Positions 7,635 through 16,233 of a stretch of 64,000 nucleotides of DNA are shown piece after piece. The notes under the pieces were generated by a model that saw only the letters and a program-made list of their open reading frames with translations, made no database searches and was not told the origin of the DNA. This stretch comes from Riemerella anatipestifer_E (GTDB taxonomy: Bacteria; Bacteroidota; Bacteroidia; Flavobacteriales; Weeksellaceae): contig NZ_LEKU01000025.1 of the NCBI RefSeq assembly GCF_009932355.1, positions 1 to 64,000 of the forward strand, read 5' to 3'. Both the position numbers and the translations under genes were made by a program. Each line of letters begins with the position of its first letter. Position 1 is the stretch's first letter.

Positions 7635-8993
7635 TTAAACAACACCTTGTGCTAACATAGCCTCTGCCACCTTAACAAACCCAGCGATGTTTGCTCCTTT
7701 CACATAGTTTACATAACCATTCTCCTCTTTTCCGTAGTCTCTACATACTTTATGTATACCTATCATGATTTCTTTCAATCTAGCATCTACTTCTTCAGAA
7801 GTCCAGTTAAGACGAATAGAGTTCTGAGTCATCTCTAATCCAGAAGTAGCTACACCACCAGCGTTAGACGCTTTACCTGGAGAGAAAAGAACTTTGTTAT
7901 CTATAAAGTGATTAATTGCATCTAGTGTAGAAGGCATATTAGCCGCCTCAGTAACACAAATACAACCATTTTCTACTAGTTTTTTAGCATCTTCTAAATC
8001 TAACTCGTTTTGAGTTGCAGAAGGGATAGCCACATCACACTTCACCTCCCACGGACGCTTACCTGCGTGGAACTCAGCTTCTGGATATTTTTTAACATAA
8101 TCCTCAGCACGGTTGTTTCCGCTCGCTCTAAGCTCTAATAAGAAATCTATTTTTTCACCAGTGATACCGTCTTTATCATAAACATATCCATCTGGACCAG
8201 AAATAGTAACCGCCTTACCTCCTAGTTGGTCAATTTTCTTAATTACTCCCCAAGCCACATTTCCAAATCCTGAAACCGTAAATGTTTTACCTTTAACTTC
8301 CTCACCTACCGTTCTTAGCATTTGCTCTGCGAAGTAAACCACTCCATACCCTGTAGCTTCTGGACGAATTAAAGAACCACCATAAGCCAATCCTTTACCA
8401 GTAAGTACTCCTGTAAATTCGTTTCTTATCTTCTTATATTGACCAAAAAGGTAACCTATCTCACGAGCTCCCACACCTATATCTCCAGCAGGAACATCGG
8501 TTTGAGGTCCAATATGCTTACAAAGTTCCGTCATAAATGCTTGGCAGAATCTCATAATTTCCATATCTGATTTCCCTTGTGGGTCAAAATCAGAACCCCC
8601 TTTACCACCACCCATAGGAAGCGTAGTTAAAGAGTTTTTGAACACTTGTTCAAACGCTAAAAATTTAAGTACTGAAAGATTTACAGTAGGATGGAATCTA
8701 ATCCCTCCTTTATAAGGTCCGATAGCCGAATTCATCTGAATTCTAAACCCTCTATTTACTTGTATTTCTCCTTTGTCATCTACCCAAGGAACTCTAAAAA
8801 TAATTGTTCTCTCCGGCTCTACCATTCTTTCTAGAAGTTTTTTACCTCTGTATTCTTCTTTGGTAGCAATGAACGGAATTACAGTAACAGCCACCTCTTT
8901 TACAGCTTGTAAAAATTCTGGCTCATTAGGATTTTTAGCCTCTACATTTGCTATAAATTCTTGAATTTTTTGTTCTACATTATATTGTTCCAT
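7635..8993 (-). CDS. gdhA: NADP-type glutamate dehydrogenase
   Basis: A 452-residue hexameric-type glutamate dehydrogenase, interconverting 2-oxoglutarate plus ammonia and glutamate. The substrate site PMGGGKGGSDFDPQGKSD lies near residues 125-142 with its catalytic lysine. The dinucleotide-binding Rossmann segment VSGFGNVAWG is near residue 244. Overall length and the KGGSDFDP motif match the small, usually NADP-specific biosynthetic form, so ammonium assimilation is the likely role. It stands as a single gene with a near-perfect promoter 20 nt upstream of the ATG and a strong terminator after it. Cofactor preference is inferred from family, not shown by a diagnostic residue. Confidence 0.95.
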   Translation of the reverse strand: MEQYNVEQKIQEFIANVEAKNPNEPEFLQAVKEVAVTVIPFIATKEEYRGKKLLERMVEPERTIIFRVPWVDDKGEIQVNRGFRIQMNSAIGPYKGGIRFHPTVNLSVLKFLAFEQVFKNSLTTLPMGGGKGGSDFDPQGKSDMEIMRFCQAFMTELCKHIGPQTDVPAGDIGVGAREIGYLFGQYKKIRNEFTGVLTGKGLAYGGSLIRPEATGYGVVYFAEQMLRTVGEEVKGKTFTVSGFGNVAWGVIKKIDQLGGKAVTISGPDGYVYDKDGITGEKIDFLLELRASGNNRAEDYVKKYPEAEFHAGKRPWEVKCDVAIPSATQNELDLEDAKKLVENGCICVTEAANMPSTLDAINHFIDNKVLFSPGKASNAGGVATSGLEMTQNSIRLNWTSEEVDARLKEIMIGIHKVCRDYGKEENGYVNYVKGANIAGFVKVAEAMLAQGVV

Positions 8994-9012
8994 AGCGTTT
9001 AATTGATGCCAA

Positions 9013-9043
9013 CAAAGATAACCTTTTTTTGATATTACACAAA
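9013..9043 (-). promoter_or_regulatory. gdhA promoter
   Basis: On the minus strand TTTG (9043-9040), a 19-nt spacer and TATCTTTG (9020-9013) match both elements of the Bacteroidota primary promoter. The predicted start of transcription is only about 13 nt before the ATG, giving a very short leader. Confidence 0.75.
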
Positions 9044-9176
9044 TCTGATTTTAATTTTTATTAAAACCCACACAAATCAAATATATTAACATCAAAATTT
9101 TAATTAAAGTCAATTTTAATTAAAAAAAAGACACTATTATGCCCAAAATATCAATTTTAAAAAAGTGATTTTTTAG

Positions 9177-10280
9177 CTAAACAATAGAATATCTCCTCCC
9201 AGAATTTGCCCTTATCAATCCCAATAATTCTAATTCTAACAAAACTGGAAGCACTTTAGAAATAGGTTGATTTAACTTTTCTGACAAGTCGTCCAAAGAA
9301 ATATCATTAACCTCTTTAATAATATCATAAATAGGCTTCTGAATAGGAGTTAAAGAAACCTCAACCGAAGGAAAAAGCTCCAAAACTTTAGAAGTATTAT
9401 CCAAATCTAGGTCTTTTAGCAAACCTTTAATAGAAGATATGATTTTAGCTTTATTTTGAAAAATAAGATGATTGCAACCTTGGCTATACTTATCCGTAAG
9501 ACGCCCTGCCAAAGCGTACACCTCTCTATTATACTGATTAGCAAAACTCGCCGTACTAATAGAACCTCCTGCATAAGCAGACTCTACCACAATCGTATTA
9601 GCCGAAAGCCCTGCCACAATACGATTTCTTTGCAAAAAATGTTCTCTATCTGGCTTTTCATCAGAGCAGAATTCAGAAAACAAAGCTCCACCATTATTTA
9701 ATATTTCTTCAGCGAGAATTTTATGTTTGGACGGATAAACAATGTGTAAACCGTGTGCTAAAACCGCTGAAGTTTTTATATTGTTTTTTAAAGCCTCTTG
9801 ATGAGCTATTCCGTCTGTACCTAAAGCTAAACCACTAATGACTTGAATATTTTTATTTTTAAACTGAACAATTAAATCCTCCAAAAACGACTTACCATAA
9901 GCAGTGGCATTTCTCGTCCCAACAATGCTAATATTATTAGCGGTATCGTCATAATCTCCTTTTTGAAAAAGAATAGCTGGAGCATCATAACATTCACCTA
10001 AAAGACGAGGAAGCTGATTAAGATGTCTCAGATTGATTTTTATCTCGTTTTTAATGCAGAACTCAACTTCCCTTTCGGCAAATTTCAAAAGGCTTTCATC
10101 ACCAATACCTGAGGCAATTTGTTTACCTATGCCTGATATTTTTCTTAACTCCGATTGAGACAAACTCCAAACCTCCTTAGCAGAACCAACTTCGCCCACT
10201 AAATTTGCAAATGTAACATCTCCTACCAAAGAGCTTCGCCGTAAAGCAATAGAGTATAAAATTTCTTCTGCATTTACCAT
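9177..10280 (-). CDS. dprA: DNA-processing protein DprA
   Basis: A 367-residue DprA/Smf protein that loads RecA on incoming single-stranded DNA during transformation. An N-terminal helix-hairpin-helix region (about residues 1-65, including KISGIGKQIASGI) precedes the Rossmann-type DprA core. The core shows IVGTRNATAYG near residue 125, ISGLALGTDGIAH near 155 and RNRIVAGLS near 220. A C-terminal winged-helix-like region (about 310-367) follows. All segments are intact. It is the last gene of a leftward cluster ruvC-globin-dprA, starting 2 nt after the globin stop. In the same window ComF also occurs. Confidence 0.95.
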   Translation of the reverse strand: MVNAEEILYSIALRRSSLVGDVTFANLVGEVGSAKEVWSLSQSELRKISGIGKQIASGIGDESLLKFAEREVEFCIKNEIKINLRHLNQLPRLLGECYDAPAILFQKGDYDDTANNISIVGTRNATAYGKSFLEDLIVQFKNKNIQVISGLALGTDGIAHQEALKNNIKTSAVLAHGLHIVYPSKHKILAEEILNNGGALFSEFCSDEKPDREHFLQRNRIVAGLSANTIVVESAYAGGSISTASFANQYNREVYALAGRLTDKYSQGCNHLIFQNKAKIISSIKGLLKDLDLDNTSKVLELFPSVEVSLTPIQKPIYDIIKEVNDISLDDLSEKLNQPISKVLPVLLELELLGLIRANSGRRYSIV

Positions 10281-10282
10281 AA

Positions 10283-10660
10283 CTATCGCCTTGCCATTTC
10301 CATCTTGTAAGCCATTAAATTGGCAATATTAGCCGCTTTGTATTTTGCTGTTTCTGCCATAGAACCTTCGTAGAGTTCATCAATAGTTTCTGTCCAAAGT
10401 TTTAACCAATGTTCAAAGTGATATTTTTCCATAGGCACCAAATCATTGATAGGAAAGTGGGCTCCCATCGGATTTCCTTTATAGGATACCTTACTAAATA
10501 ATAATGTTTCCCAAAAGGCATACATTTTTGGCAAATGTTCGTTCCAGTTTACTTTTGCAACTTCGTTAAAGAAAAAGCCTATGGTAGCGTCTTTCCCAAC
10601 CTTATCATAAAAACGATTAACTAACGCCTCTATATCCTGACGATTTTCTAGTGCTTTCAT
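10283..10660 (-). CDS. Group III truncated haemoglobin
   Basis: A 125-residue single-domain globin of the truncated group III type. The N-terminal DIEALVNRFYDKVGKD and the block WNEHLPKMYAFWETLLF are typical. The likely proximal haem histidine is in the KYHFEHWLKLW helix near residue 80. Such proteins bind oxygen or nitric oxide in the cytoplasm, and roles in NO or redox stress have been suggested for relatives. Nothing here shows the ligand. It is packed between ruvC (10 nt upstream) and dprA (2 nt downstream), so it is almost certainly cotranscribed with recombination genes, an uncommon setting for a globin. Confidence 0.9.
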   Translation of the reverse strand: MKALENRQDIEALVNRFYDKVGKDATIGFFFNEVAKVNWNEHLPKMYAFWETLLFSKVSYKGNPMGAHFPINDLVPMEKYHFEHWLKLWTETIDELYEGSMAETAKYKAANIANLMAYKMEMARR

Positions 10661-10670
10661 AAAAGATGAT

Positions 10671-11225
10671 TTATTTAACCCTATCAGGGTTTTGTTTTAT
10701 AAAACTTTCCCACCCTGAATAATTTTTACCTGTTACTATTTTACCCGAATTAAAATGATGACAAACCGCCACCGCCAATCCATCAGACGCATCTAAATAT
10801 TTGGTAGGAAACTCCTTAAGTTTAAGTAAATTTTGCAACATTCCTGCCACCTGTTCTTTACTTGCGTTACCATTGCCTGTAATTGCCATTTTTATTTTTT
10901 TGGGAGAATATTCAGTAATAGGAATATCTCTATATAGACTTGCCGCCATAGCCACCCCTTGTGCCCGCCCCAACTTCAGCATACTCTGCACATTTTTCCC
11001 GTAGAAAGGTGCTTCCAAAGCAACCTCATCTGGATGAAATTCATCTATAAGCGATAGAGTTCTCTCAAAAATATACTTCAATTTAGTTTCGTGGTTAGGG
11101 TATTTTTTTAAAATCAACTCGTTAATGGAAACCAATTCCATCTTCTGATTTAACACAGAAATAATACCAAAACCCATTACACTAGTACCAGGGTCTATAC
11201 CCAGTATAATCTTCTCCACTTTCAC
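10671..11225 (-). CDS. ruvC: Holliday junction resolvase RuvC
   Basis: A 184-residue RuvC endonuclease, which cuts Holliday junctions symmetrically in concert with RuvAB. The catalytic acidic residues are visible: D11 in GIDPGTSVMGFG, the glutamate in VALEAPFYGKN near residue 69, and the DASDGLAVAVCHH segment near residue 145. Length is normal. It leads the tight ruvC-globin-dprA cluster. ruvA is about 6 kb away on the other strand, so the ruv genes are dispersed. The start ATG at 11225 gives the catalytic aspartate its usual position. Confidence 0.95.
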   Translation of the reverse strand: MKVEKIILGIDPGTSVMGFGIISVLNQKMELVSINELILKKYPNHETKLKYIFERTLSLIDEFHPDEVALEAPFYGKNVQSMLKLGRAQGVAMAASLYRDIPITEYSPKKIKMAITGNGNASKEQVAGMLQNLLKLKEFPTKYLDASDGLAVAVCHHFNSGKIVTGKNYSGWESFIKQNPDRVK

Positions 11226-11248
11226 AGGGTAAAAATACAGATTAAAAT

Positions 11249-12439
11249 CTATGGTTCAAAATCCAATGGTAAAAGCTCCGAAAGATTACTTCTTGCCCAC
11301 CCTTCCTCAAATACAAGTTCACTAGGATTGGAATAATTACCATCTGAATAAACTTCAAAGCTAAGCCCTCTACAATCTAATATGTTATTTTTGGATACAG
11401 GCATTTCTGTTTTTTGTATTTGTTTTTTGTGCACTGTATAGAAATACTTTTTATAATTAACTCCAAGTAAATCCTTAAACTCCAAAAAAACTCTATTTTC
11501 ACTATTTTTCCTAAATTTGTCTGATAATATATTTCTTTCTATTATAGCAGAGTAGAACATAGGCTCTTCTTCCTTCTTTCTTGCAATATCTTCTATATGA
11601 GGAGGGTATTTATTAAATACAATGACTGAATCTTTGGAAATCTTTTTCCTAAAATCATCAATATAAGTGCGATAAACTTTCAGTTCTTCCAACGATGGAT
11701 ATTTTTCATTACGCTTCCTTATAATCCAATCCACAGAAAAACCCTCTTCAGATAATCTATCTTGATAAAGAGCTCTGAAAAAATGTAAGGAACTACCATA
11801 GTAAGCATTAAGCCTTTCTGTTTGCCACTTTAATTGCTTATGAGAAGAGCCTTTCATAGGACTAAAAAAAGAAGTTCCAAGATACTTCAAACTATTATCG
11901 GAAAGATTCAGTTCAAATTCCAACAAGTTATAATTTACAACATATCCCAATTTTTCGTTACTAATAATAAGAGGTGCTTTTGCACGAGCCTTAAGGATAT
12001 GCTCCTCTCTATCGTATGCCAATTGTATATCCTTCGGGTTTTTAACATAAACCATCGCCCTATCATACCCCAAGAGAGTATTAAGAAACTTTTCGATATA
12101 ACGCTTGTACGCCTTATCTGTGTATGCCAATAGTTTGACCTCTGGAATTTCCGTTTCTTTTTCTAATTTAATTTCTAATGCTTGGCTATATAATCCTTCA
12201 ATCGGTATTATTTTTGAGGAAAACCCTTTTTTTTCAACGATAAGGTTTCCTGTCTTCGCCTTCACATCTGACAAGTAAAATTTCCCATCTTGATTAGATT
12301 GCGTTTTATATTGAGTTCCATCTATATAAATCACAGCCCCTGACAATGGAGTTTCTCGAAAATCCTTAATGTAACCTTTAATACTTTGAGCGTGTATTAA
12401 AGTAATTCTCAATAAAACTAACAGCAAAATTACTCTCAT
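11249..12439 (-). CDS. Secreted protein with carboxypeptidase-like regulatory domain
   Basis: A protein of about 396 residues with a signal peptide (about residues 1-18, ending IHAQ). A CarboxypepD_reg-like beta-sandwich follows (about 19-90; GYIKDFRETPLSGAVIYIDG), with a long region I do not recognise after it. An open frame extends 48 nt further up, but that would overlap the end of the regulator gene and place residues before the signal peptide, so I choose the ATG at 12439. Such domains usually sit at the N-terminus of envelope proteins in this phylum. It is probably exported to the periplasm or outer membrane. It is 24 nt upstream of ruvC and 28 nt downstream of the lrp-type gene. Confidence 0.7.
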   Translation of the reverse strand: MRVILLLVLLRITLIHAQSIKGYIKDFRETPLSGAVIYIDGTQYKTQSNQDGKFYLSDVKAKTGNLIVEKKGFSSKIIPIEGLYSQALEIKLEKETEIPEVKLLAYTDKAYKRYIEKFLNTLLGYDRAMVYVKNPKDIQLAYDREEHILKARAKAPLIISNEKLGYVVNYNLLEFELNLSDNSLKYLGTSFFSPMKGSSHKQLKWQTERLNAYYGSSLHFFRALYQDRLSEEGFSVDWIIRKRNEKYPSLEELKVYRTYIDDFRKKISKDSVIVFNKYPPHIEDIARKKEEEPMFYSAIIERNILSDKFRKNSENRVFLEFKDLLGVNYKKYFYTVHKKQIQKTEMPVSKNNILDCRGLSFEVYSDGNYSNPSELVFEEGWARSNLSELLPLDFEP

Positions 12440-12467
12440 AGAAATAAACTTTAGATTGTGGTTAATT

Positions 12468-12941
12468 TTATTTAATACTCTCAACATTCATCACTCGGTT
12501 ATCATTCTTAATGTACTTGAAAATAAAACTACTTTTAACATTATCTATTACATCTAACTTTGATATTTTTTTAAGTATAAATTCTTCGTAATGATGCAGG
12601 TCTTTCAACAAAAGTTTTACAATGGCATCATAATCTCCCGAAACAAAAGCCACTTCTGTAACTTCTTCAAAAGATAAAATCTCTGTCTTAAACTTTTCAA
12701 ATATTTCTTCCTGATGTTTTATGAGTTTAATCTGTAGATAGGTAGTAAAACCATACCCCAACTTTTCGGCATCTACAATAGCAGTGTATCCTTTGATGTA
12801 GCCACTAGCCTCCATCTTTCTTATTCTATCATGCACAGGTGTTACCGATAAACTCACTTTAGCAGCTATTTCTTTTACACTTTGACTGCTGTCTTTAACC
12901 AATTCCCTAAGGATACTAAAATCAACTTGATCTAACTTCAT
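12468..12941 (-). CDS. Lrp/AsnC family transcriptional regulator
   Basis: A 157-residue Lrp/AsnC regulator. An N-terminal winged helix-turn-helix (residues about 4-60; LDQVDFSILRELVKDSSQSVKEIA onward) is joined to a RAM/AsnC ligand-binding domain (about 68-145). The GDYDAIVKLLL strand typical of amino-acid-responsive members is present. These proteins form octamers that sense amino acids and control their biosynthesis or transport. The gene is divergent from the leader-susCD unit, whose promoter lies within about 130 nt, so it is a candidate regulator of that operon. The effector amino acid cannot be read from sequence. A -7 box TATATTTG (12971-12964) precedes it. Confidence 0.9.
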   Translation of the reverse strand: MKLDQVDFSILRELVKDSSQSVKEIAAKVSLSVTPVHDRIRKMEASGYIKGYTAIVDAEKLGYGFTTYLQIKLIKHQEEIFEKFKTEILSFEEVTEVAFVSGDYDAIVKLLLKDLHHYEEFILKKISKLDVIDNVKSSFIFKYIKNDNRVMNVESIK

Positions 12942-12963
12942 TATTTTTTTCGGTTTTATTCAG

Positions 12964-12971
12964 CAAATATA
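12964..12971 (-). promoter_or_regulatory. -7 box of lrp-type gene
   Basis: TATATTTG on the minus strand ends 22 nt before the ATG. The -33 position is not a clear TTTG. Confidence 0.35.
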
Positions 12972-13064
12972 CAAAATAAAAGAAAAATAAACTGAAAAAA
13001 CCAATAAAAATAATTTTAATATCTTTTATTGGATAAAAATTAGGGTTTTTATTTTGATATAATA

Positions 13065-13072
13065 TAATTTTG
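13065..13072 (+). promoter_or_regulatory. -7 box of leader-susCD unit
   Basis: TAATTTTG fits TAnnTTTG and places the transcript start near 13078, about 19 nt before the leader ORF. The -33 region (TTAGGG) is poor, which is compatible with activator dependence. Confidence 0.45.
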
Positions 13073-13096
13073 CAGGGTAAATAATCAGTTATAATA

Positions 13097-13186
13097 ATGT
13101 TATACAACACTATCAATAAAAGCCATCACCGATTTCTTTTCATTATGATTATGATGAAGAGAAGACAAACGGCATTATTTGTGTGA
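13097..13186 (+). CDS. Candidate leader peptide of the susCD attenuator
   Basis: A 29-codon open frame, ATG at 13097 and TGA at 13184-13186, ends 36 nt before a strong intrinsic terminator in the 5' region of susC. It encodes two adjacent histidines (SHH, residues 9-11) and the run FIMIMM (residues 15-20), ending in KRRQTALFV. That layout (promoter, short ORF with clustered repeated codons, terminator, operon) is what ribosome-mediated attenuators look like. The Ile/Met cluster is the most likely control segment, His the alternative. I could not find a convincing antiterminator pairing, so regulation is inferred from the layout only. Confidence 0.45.
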   Translation: MLYNTINKSHHRFLFIMIMMKRRQTALFV

Positions 13187-13221
13187 GAAGTTTTTAGTTG
13201 ATAATATTTCAGTTCCGACGG

Positions 13222-13257
13222 AAGGCTTTAAACACAATGTTTAAAGCCTTTTATTTT
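13222..13257 (+). terminator. Intrinsic terminator (attenuator) before susC
   Basis: A perfect 13-bp stem (13222-13234 with 13238-13250) with a 3-nt CAA loop is followed by TTATTTTG. On the opposite strand no T-tract follows it, so it acts rightward. It lies 39 nt before the susC ATG and downstream of the candidate leader ORF, so most transcripts should stop here unless antitermination occurs. Confidence 0.85.
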
Positions 13258-13288
13258 GAAGTTAAAAAAAATAAAAATTATACAACTT

Positions 13289-16219
13289 ATGAAAAGAAAA
13301 CTACTAAATGCAGGAGCATTAGGTCTGTTTTTAGTGCTTGGAAATAATATACAAGCACAAGTAAAGGTAAAAGATAGCACAAAAACGAGAGCTATCGAAG
13401 AAGTGGTAATAGTAGCCTATGGTAAACAAAAAGCCAAAGCTATAGTAGGCTCCGTGTCTAGTGTAGGGAAAGATGTATTGTCCACTCAACAAACGTCTAA
13501 TATCGCAACAGCGATACAAGGGAGTGTACCAGGTGTTAACATCATAGGCTCTTCTACACCAGGAGCTACACCTACCATACGAGTGAGAGGTATTGGTTCT
13601 ATCAATGCAAGCTCAGACCCACTAATCATCGTAGATGGGGCACAATATTCGGGAAGTTTATCCAACATATCTCAAGAAGAGATAGAAAGCATCAATGTAC
13701 TTAAAGATGGTTCTGCAACCTCATTATACGGTTCCAGAGGTGCTAATGGTGTTATATTAGTAACTACAAAAAAAGGCAGAAAAGGAGCTCCTAGAGTTAC
13801 GGTGCAATCTTCTTTAGGATACGCCGCTCCAGTCAATCAACTTTACCCATTGATAGACAATAATAGATACCTAAATTACACTTGGGAAGCGTTAAGAAAT
13901 TCTAAAGTAGCAAACGGAGTGGCTGCAGATTTAGCAGGAGCTCAAGCCTCTGCTGAAGTTATCCCATTATTACAGTACAACCCATACAATGTAAAAACTC
14001 CTATAGACGCTAACGGACAGCTAGTACCAGGCGCTCAACTTTTATGGAATACCAATTGGGCTGACTATCTACTTAATCGTTCTGCAGAAAGAAGTGAAAC
14101 CAGTGCTACCGTTTCTGGTGGAACAGACCAAAGCAACTACTTCCTTAGTGTAAACTATCTAAAACAGGAAGGCGCTGTCAAGACCACTAATTTTGAAAGA
14201 TTTTCAACTAGGTTAAATCTAGAAACTAAGATAAAACCATGGTTAACAGCAGGTTTAAACACTGCCTACATATCTCATAAAAGAAATATTCCAGCCCAAT
14301 CAGGGACAGCCTATGGTTCCCCTATAAATAGTATATACACTCTGTCTTCGGTTTATCCAGTGCATAAAAGAGATTCTGACGGTAACCTTGTATATGACGA
14401 CAAAGGCAATCTAAGCTACGACTATGGAGCAGGAAGCCCAAGTGTACTTAACTCCCAAAGACCTTTTAGTAGAAATGTGAACCCTCTTGGGTACCTTTAC
14501 GACAACACCTATCTTTACAGAGTAAATACCCTTACTTTAAACGGTTTTGTAAAAATAGATTTCTCCAAAGATTTATCATTCCGTTCCAACTACTCTTTGG
14601 AACAGAACAATTATAACAACCACAATTATAGAAATAATAGATTTGGAGACTATGCCGCACAGGGAGGGGCAGTAATAGACAGAAGGGATATTGCAAGTAC
14701 CAAAAACTTTGTAAACTCCCTTAACTATAACAAACAACTAGGAAATCACAACCTAACAGCTGATGCTATTGTAGAAACTTTTGACAGAACATACGACTAT
14801 ATGAGTGCTATGGGAGTAGGTTTATTCTCTGGAATAGAAACACTTAGTGGAGCCACTAGTCCTAGTTCAGTTTCTGGTTACCCTCTTCAACAGAGATTGG
14901 TCGGGTTACTTGGAAGAGCGAGCTACAACTACAAAGAAAAATATTTCGTAGAAGGGTCTTTCCGTAGAGATGGTTCTAGTGTATTTAGCAAGGAAACCAG
15001 ATGGGGTAACTTCTTCTCTGTAGGTGGTGCTTATATCGTAAGTGAAGAAAACTTCCTTAAAGGAAACAAAACCATCAGTTTCTTAAAACTAAAATCATCT
15101 TACGGAGAGCTAGGTAACAATGATTTTACAGACGCTGACGGAGTAAAAAATTATTTCCCTTATCTTAGTACTTATCTTAGTGGATACTCTGTAGGTTCTA
15201 ATATAGGTGTAATATTATCTTCACCTAAAGATGCTTTTCTTACATGGGAAAAAACAGCGTCTTTTAATGCAGGGATAGAATTAGGATTATTCCAAAATAG
15301 AGTTAATCTTAATGTAGATTATTATGATAAGCGTTCTGTAGATTTAGTTGGACCTCTTGTAACTGCTGGTTCTACTGGTGCTACCTCTATAACTACAAAC
15401 ATAGGAAAACTAAGAAACTATGGCTGGGAATTTAGCATCAACACAAAAAATGTAAGAACTGCTAACTTTAGATGGGATACCGGCTTAAATTTCTCTTTCG
15501 ACAGAAATAAAATCCTTGCCCTAAGTGCTGATAACAAACCTCAAACTGTAGCAGCTCTCAAAAGATGGGAAGTTGGTAGATCTCTCTATGACTTCTATAT
15601 ACAAGAGTATGCAGGCGTAAACCCTGACAATGGTAACCCACTATGGTATAAAGATGTAACCGACGCTAACGGAAAGGTAACCAAAGTAACTACAGAAAGT
15701 TATTCCGAAGCGACACGCTATTACAATCGTAGTTCTTTACCTTTTGTAATAGGAGGTTTAAACAACTATCTCAAATATAAAAATTTTGATCTAAATGCAC
15801 TCGTTAATTTCAGCTTCGGTTCTTATATCTATGATGGGGACTATGCTAGACTAATGAGTGGGAAATTTGATGGATATTCTAAGAGTGTAGATTTAGAAAG
15901 AAGATGGCAGAAACCAGGTGATGTTACAGATGTTCCTAGATTGAGCTATACCACATTACAAGAAAATCAACAATCTTCTAGATTCTTATTTAAAAATGAC
16001 TATGTAAGATTAAAAGCTCTAAACATAGGTTATAATTTTAATAAAGAAGACAGCGAAAAAATAGGATTAAAGAGCTTAAGACTATTTTTACAAGCAGATA
16101 ACTTATTTACGTGGCAAACCCGTAAGAATATAGACCCAGAACAAGCTCTAACTGGTCTTACTAACAACAGAACTTCTAATTTAAAAACCATATCATTCGG
16201 ACTTAAACTTGAACTTTAA
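13289..16219 (+). CDS. SusC/RagA family TonB-linked outer membrane transporter
   Basis: A TonB-dependent outer-membrane transporter of about 976 residues, partner of the SusD-like lipoprotein that follows. A signal peptide (about residues 1-24, ending IQAQ) precedes a TonB-box-like EEVVIVAYG, a plug domain (SQLxxIQGSVPGVNI-type and the hallmark IRVRGIGSINASSDPLIIVDG) and a long beta-barrel ending in a C-terminal SFGLKLEL strand. The frame is open for 11 codons upstream, but the ATG at 13289 starts directly at a normal signal peptide. The N-terminal carboxypeptidase-like domain common in SusC proteins is absent. The substrate is unknown; glycans or peptides are both possible for this family. 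Confidence 0.93.
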   Translation: MKRKLLNAGALGLFLVLGNNIQAQVKVKDSTKTRAIEEVVIVAYGKQKAKAIVGSVSSVGKDVLSTQQTSNIATAIQGSVPGVNIIGSSTPGATPTIRVRGIGSINASSDPLIIVDGAQYSGSLSNISQEEIESINVLKDGSATSLYGSRGANGVILVTTKKGRKGAPRVTVQSSLGYAAPVNQLYPLIDNNRYLNYTWEALRNSKVANGVAADLAGAQASAEVIPLLQYNPYNVKTPIDANGQLVPGAQLLWNTNWADYLLNRSAERSETSATVSGGTDQSNYFLSVNYLKQEGAVKTTNFERFSTRLNLETKIKPWLTAGLNTAYISHKRNIPAQSGTAYGSPINSIYTLSSVYPVHKRDSDGNLVYDDKGNLSYDYGAGSPSVLNSQRPFSRNVNPLGYLYDNTYLYRVNTLTLNGFVKIDFSKDLSFRSNYSLEQNNYNNHNYRNNRFGDYAAQGGAVIDRRDIASTKNFVNSLNYNKQLGNHNLTADAIVETFDRTYDYMSAMGVGLFSGIETLSGATSPSSVSGYPLQQRLVGLLGRASYNYKEKYFVEGSFRRDGSSVFSKETRWGNFFSVGGAYIVSEENFLKGNKTISFLKLKSSYGELGNNDFTDADGVKNYFPYLSTYLSGYSVGSNIGVILSSPKDAFLTWEKTASFNAGIELGLFQNRVNLNVDYYDKRSVDLVGPLVTAGSTGATSITTNIGKLRNYGWEFSINTKNVRTANFRWDTGLNFSFDRNKILALSADNKPQTVAALKRWEVGRSLYDFYIQEYAGVNPDNGNPLWYKDVTDANGKVTKVTTESYSEATRYYNRSSLPFVIGGLNNYLKYKNFDLNALVNFSFGSYIYDGDYARLMSGKFDGYSKSVDLERRWQKPGDVTDVPRLSYTTLQENQQSSRFLFKNDYVRLKALNIGYNFNKEDSEKIGLKSLRLFLQADNLFTWQTRKNIDPEQALTGLTNNRTSNLKTISFGLKLEL

Positions 16220-16233
16220 AAATTTTAAAACAA

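Noticed and set aside
12922..13116. Minus-strand open frame of 64 codons upstream of the lrp-type gene
   Set aside because: It overlaps the start of the regulator and both promoters, is hydrophobic and low in complexity, and has no family features.
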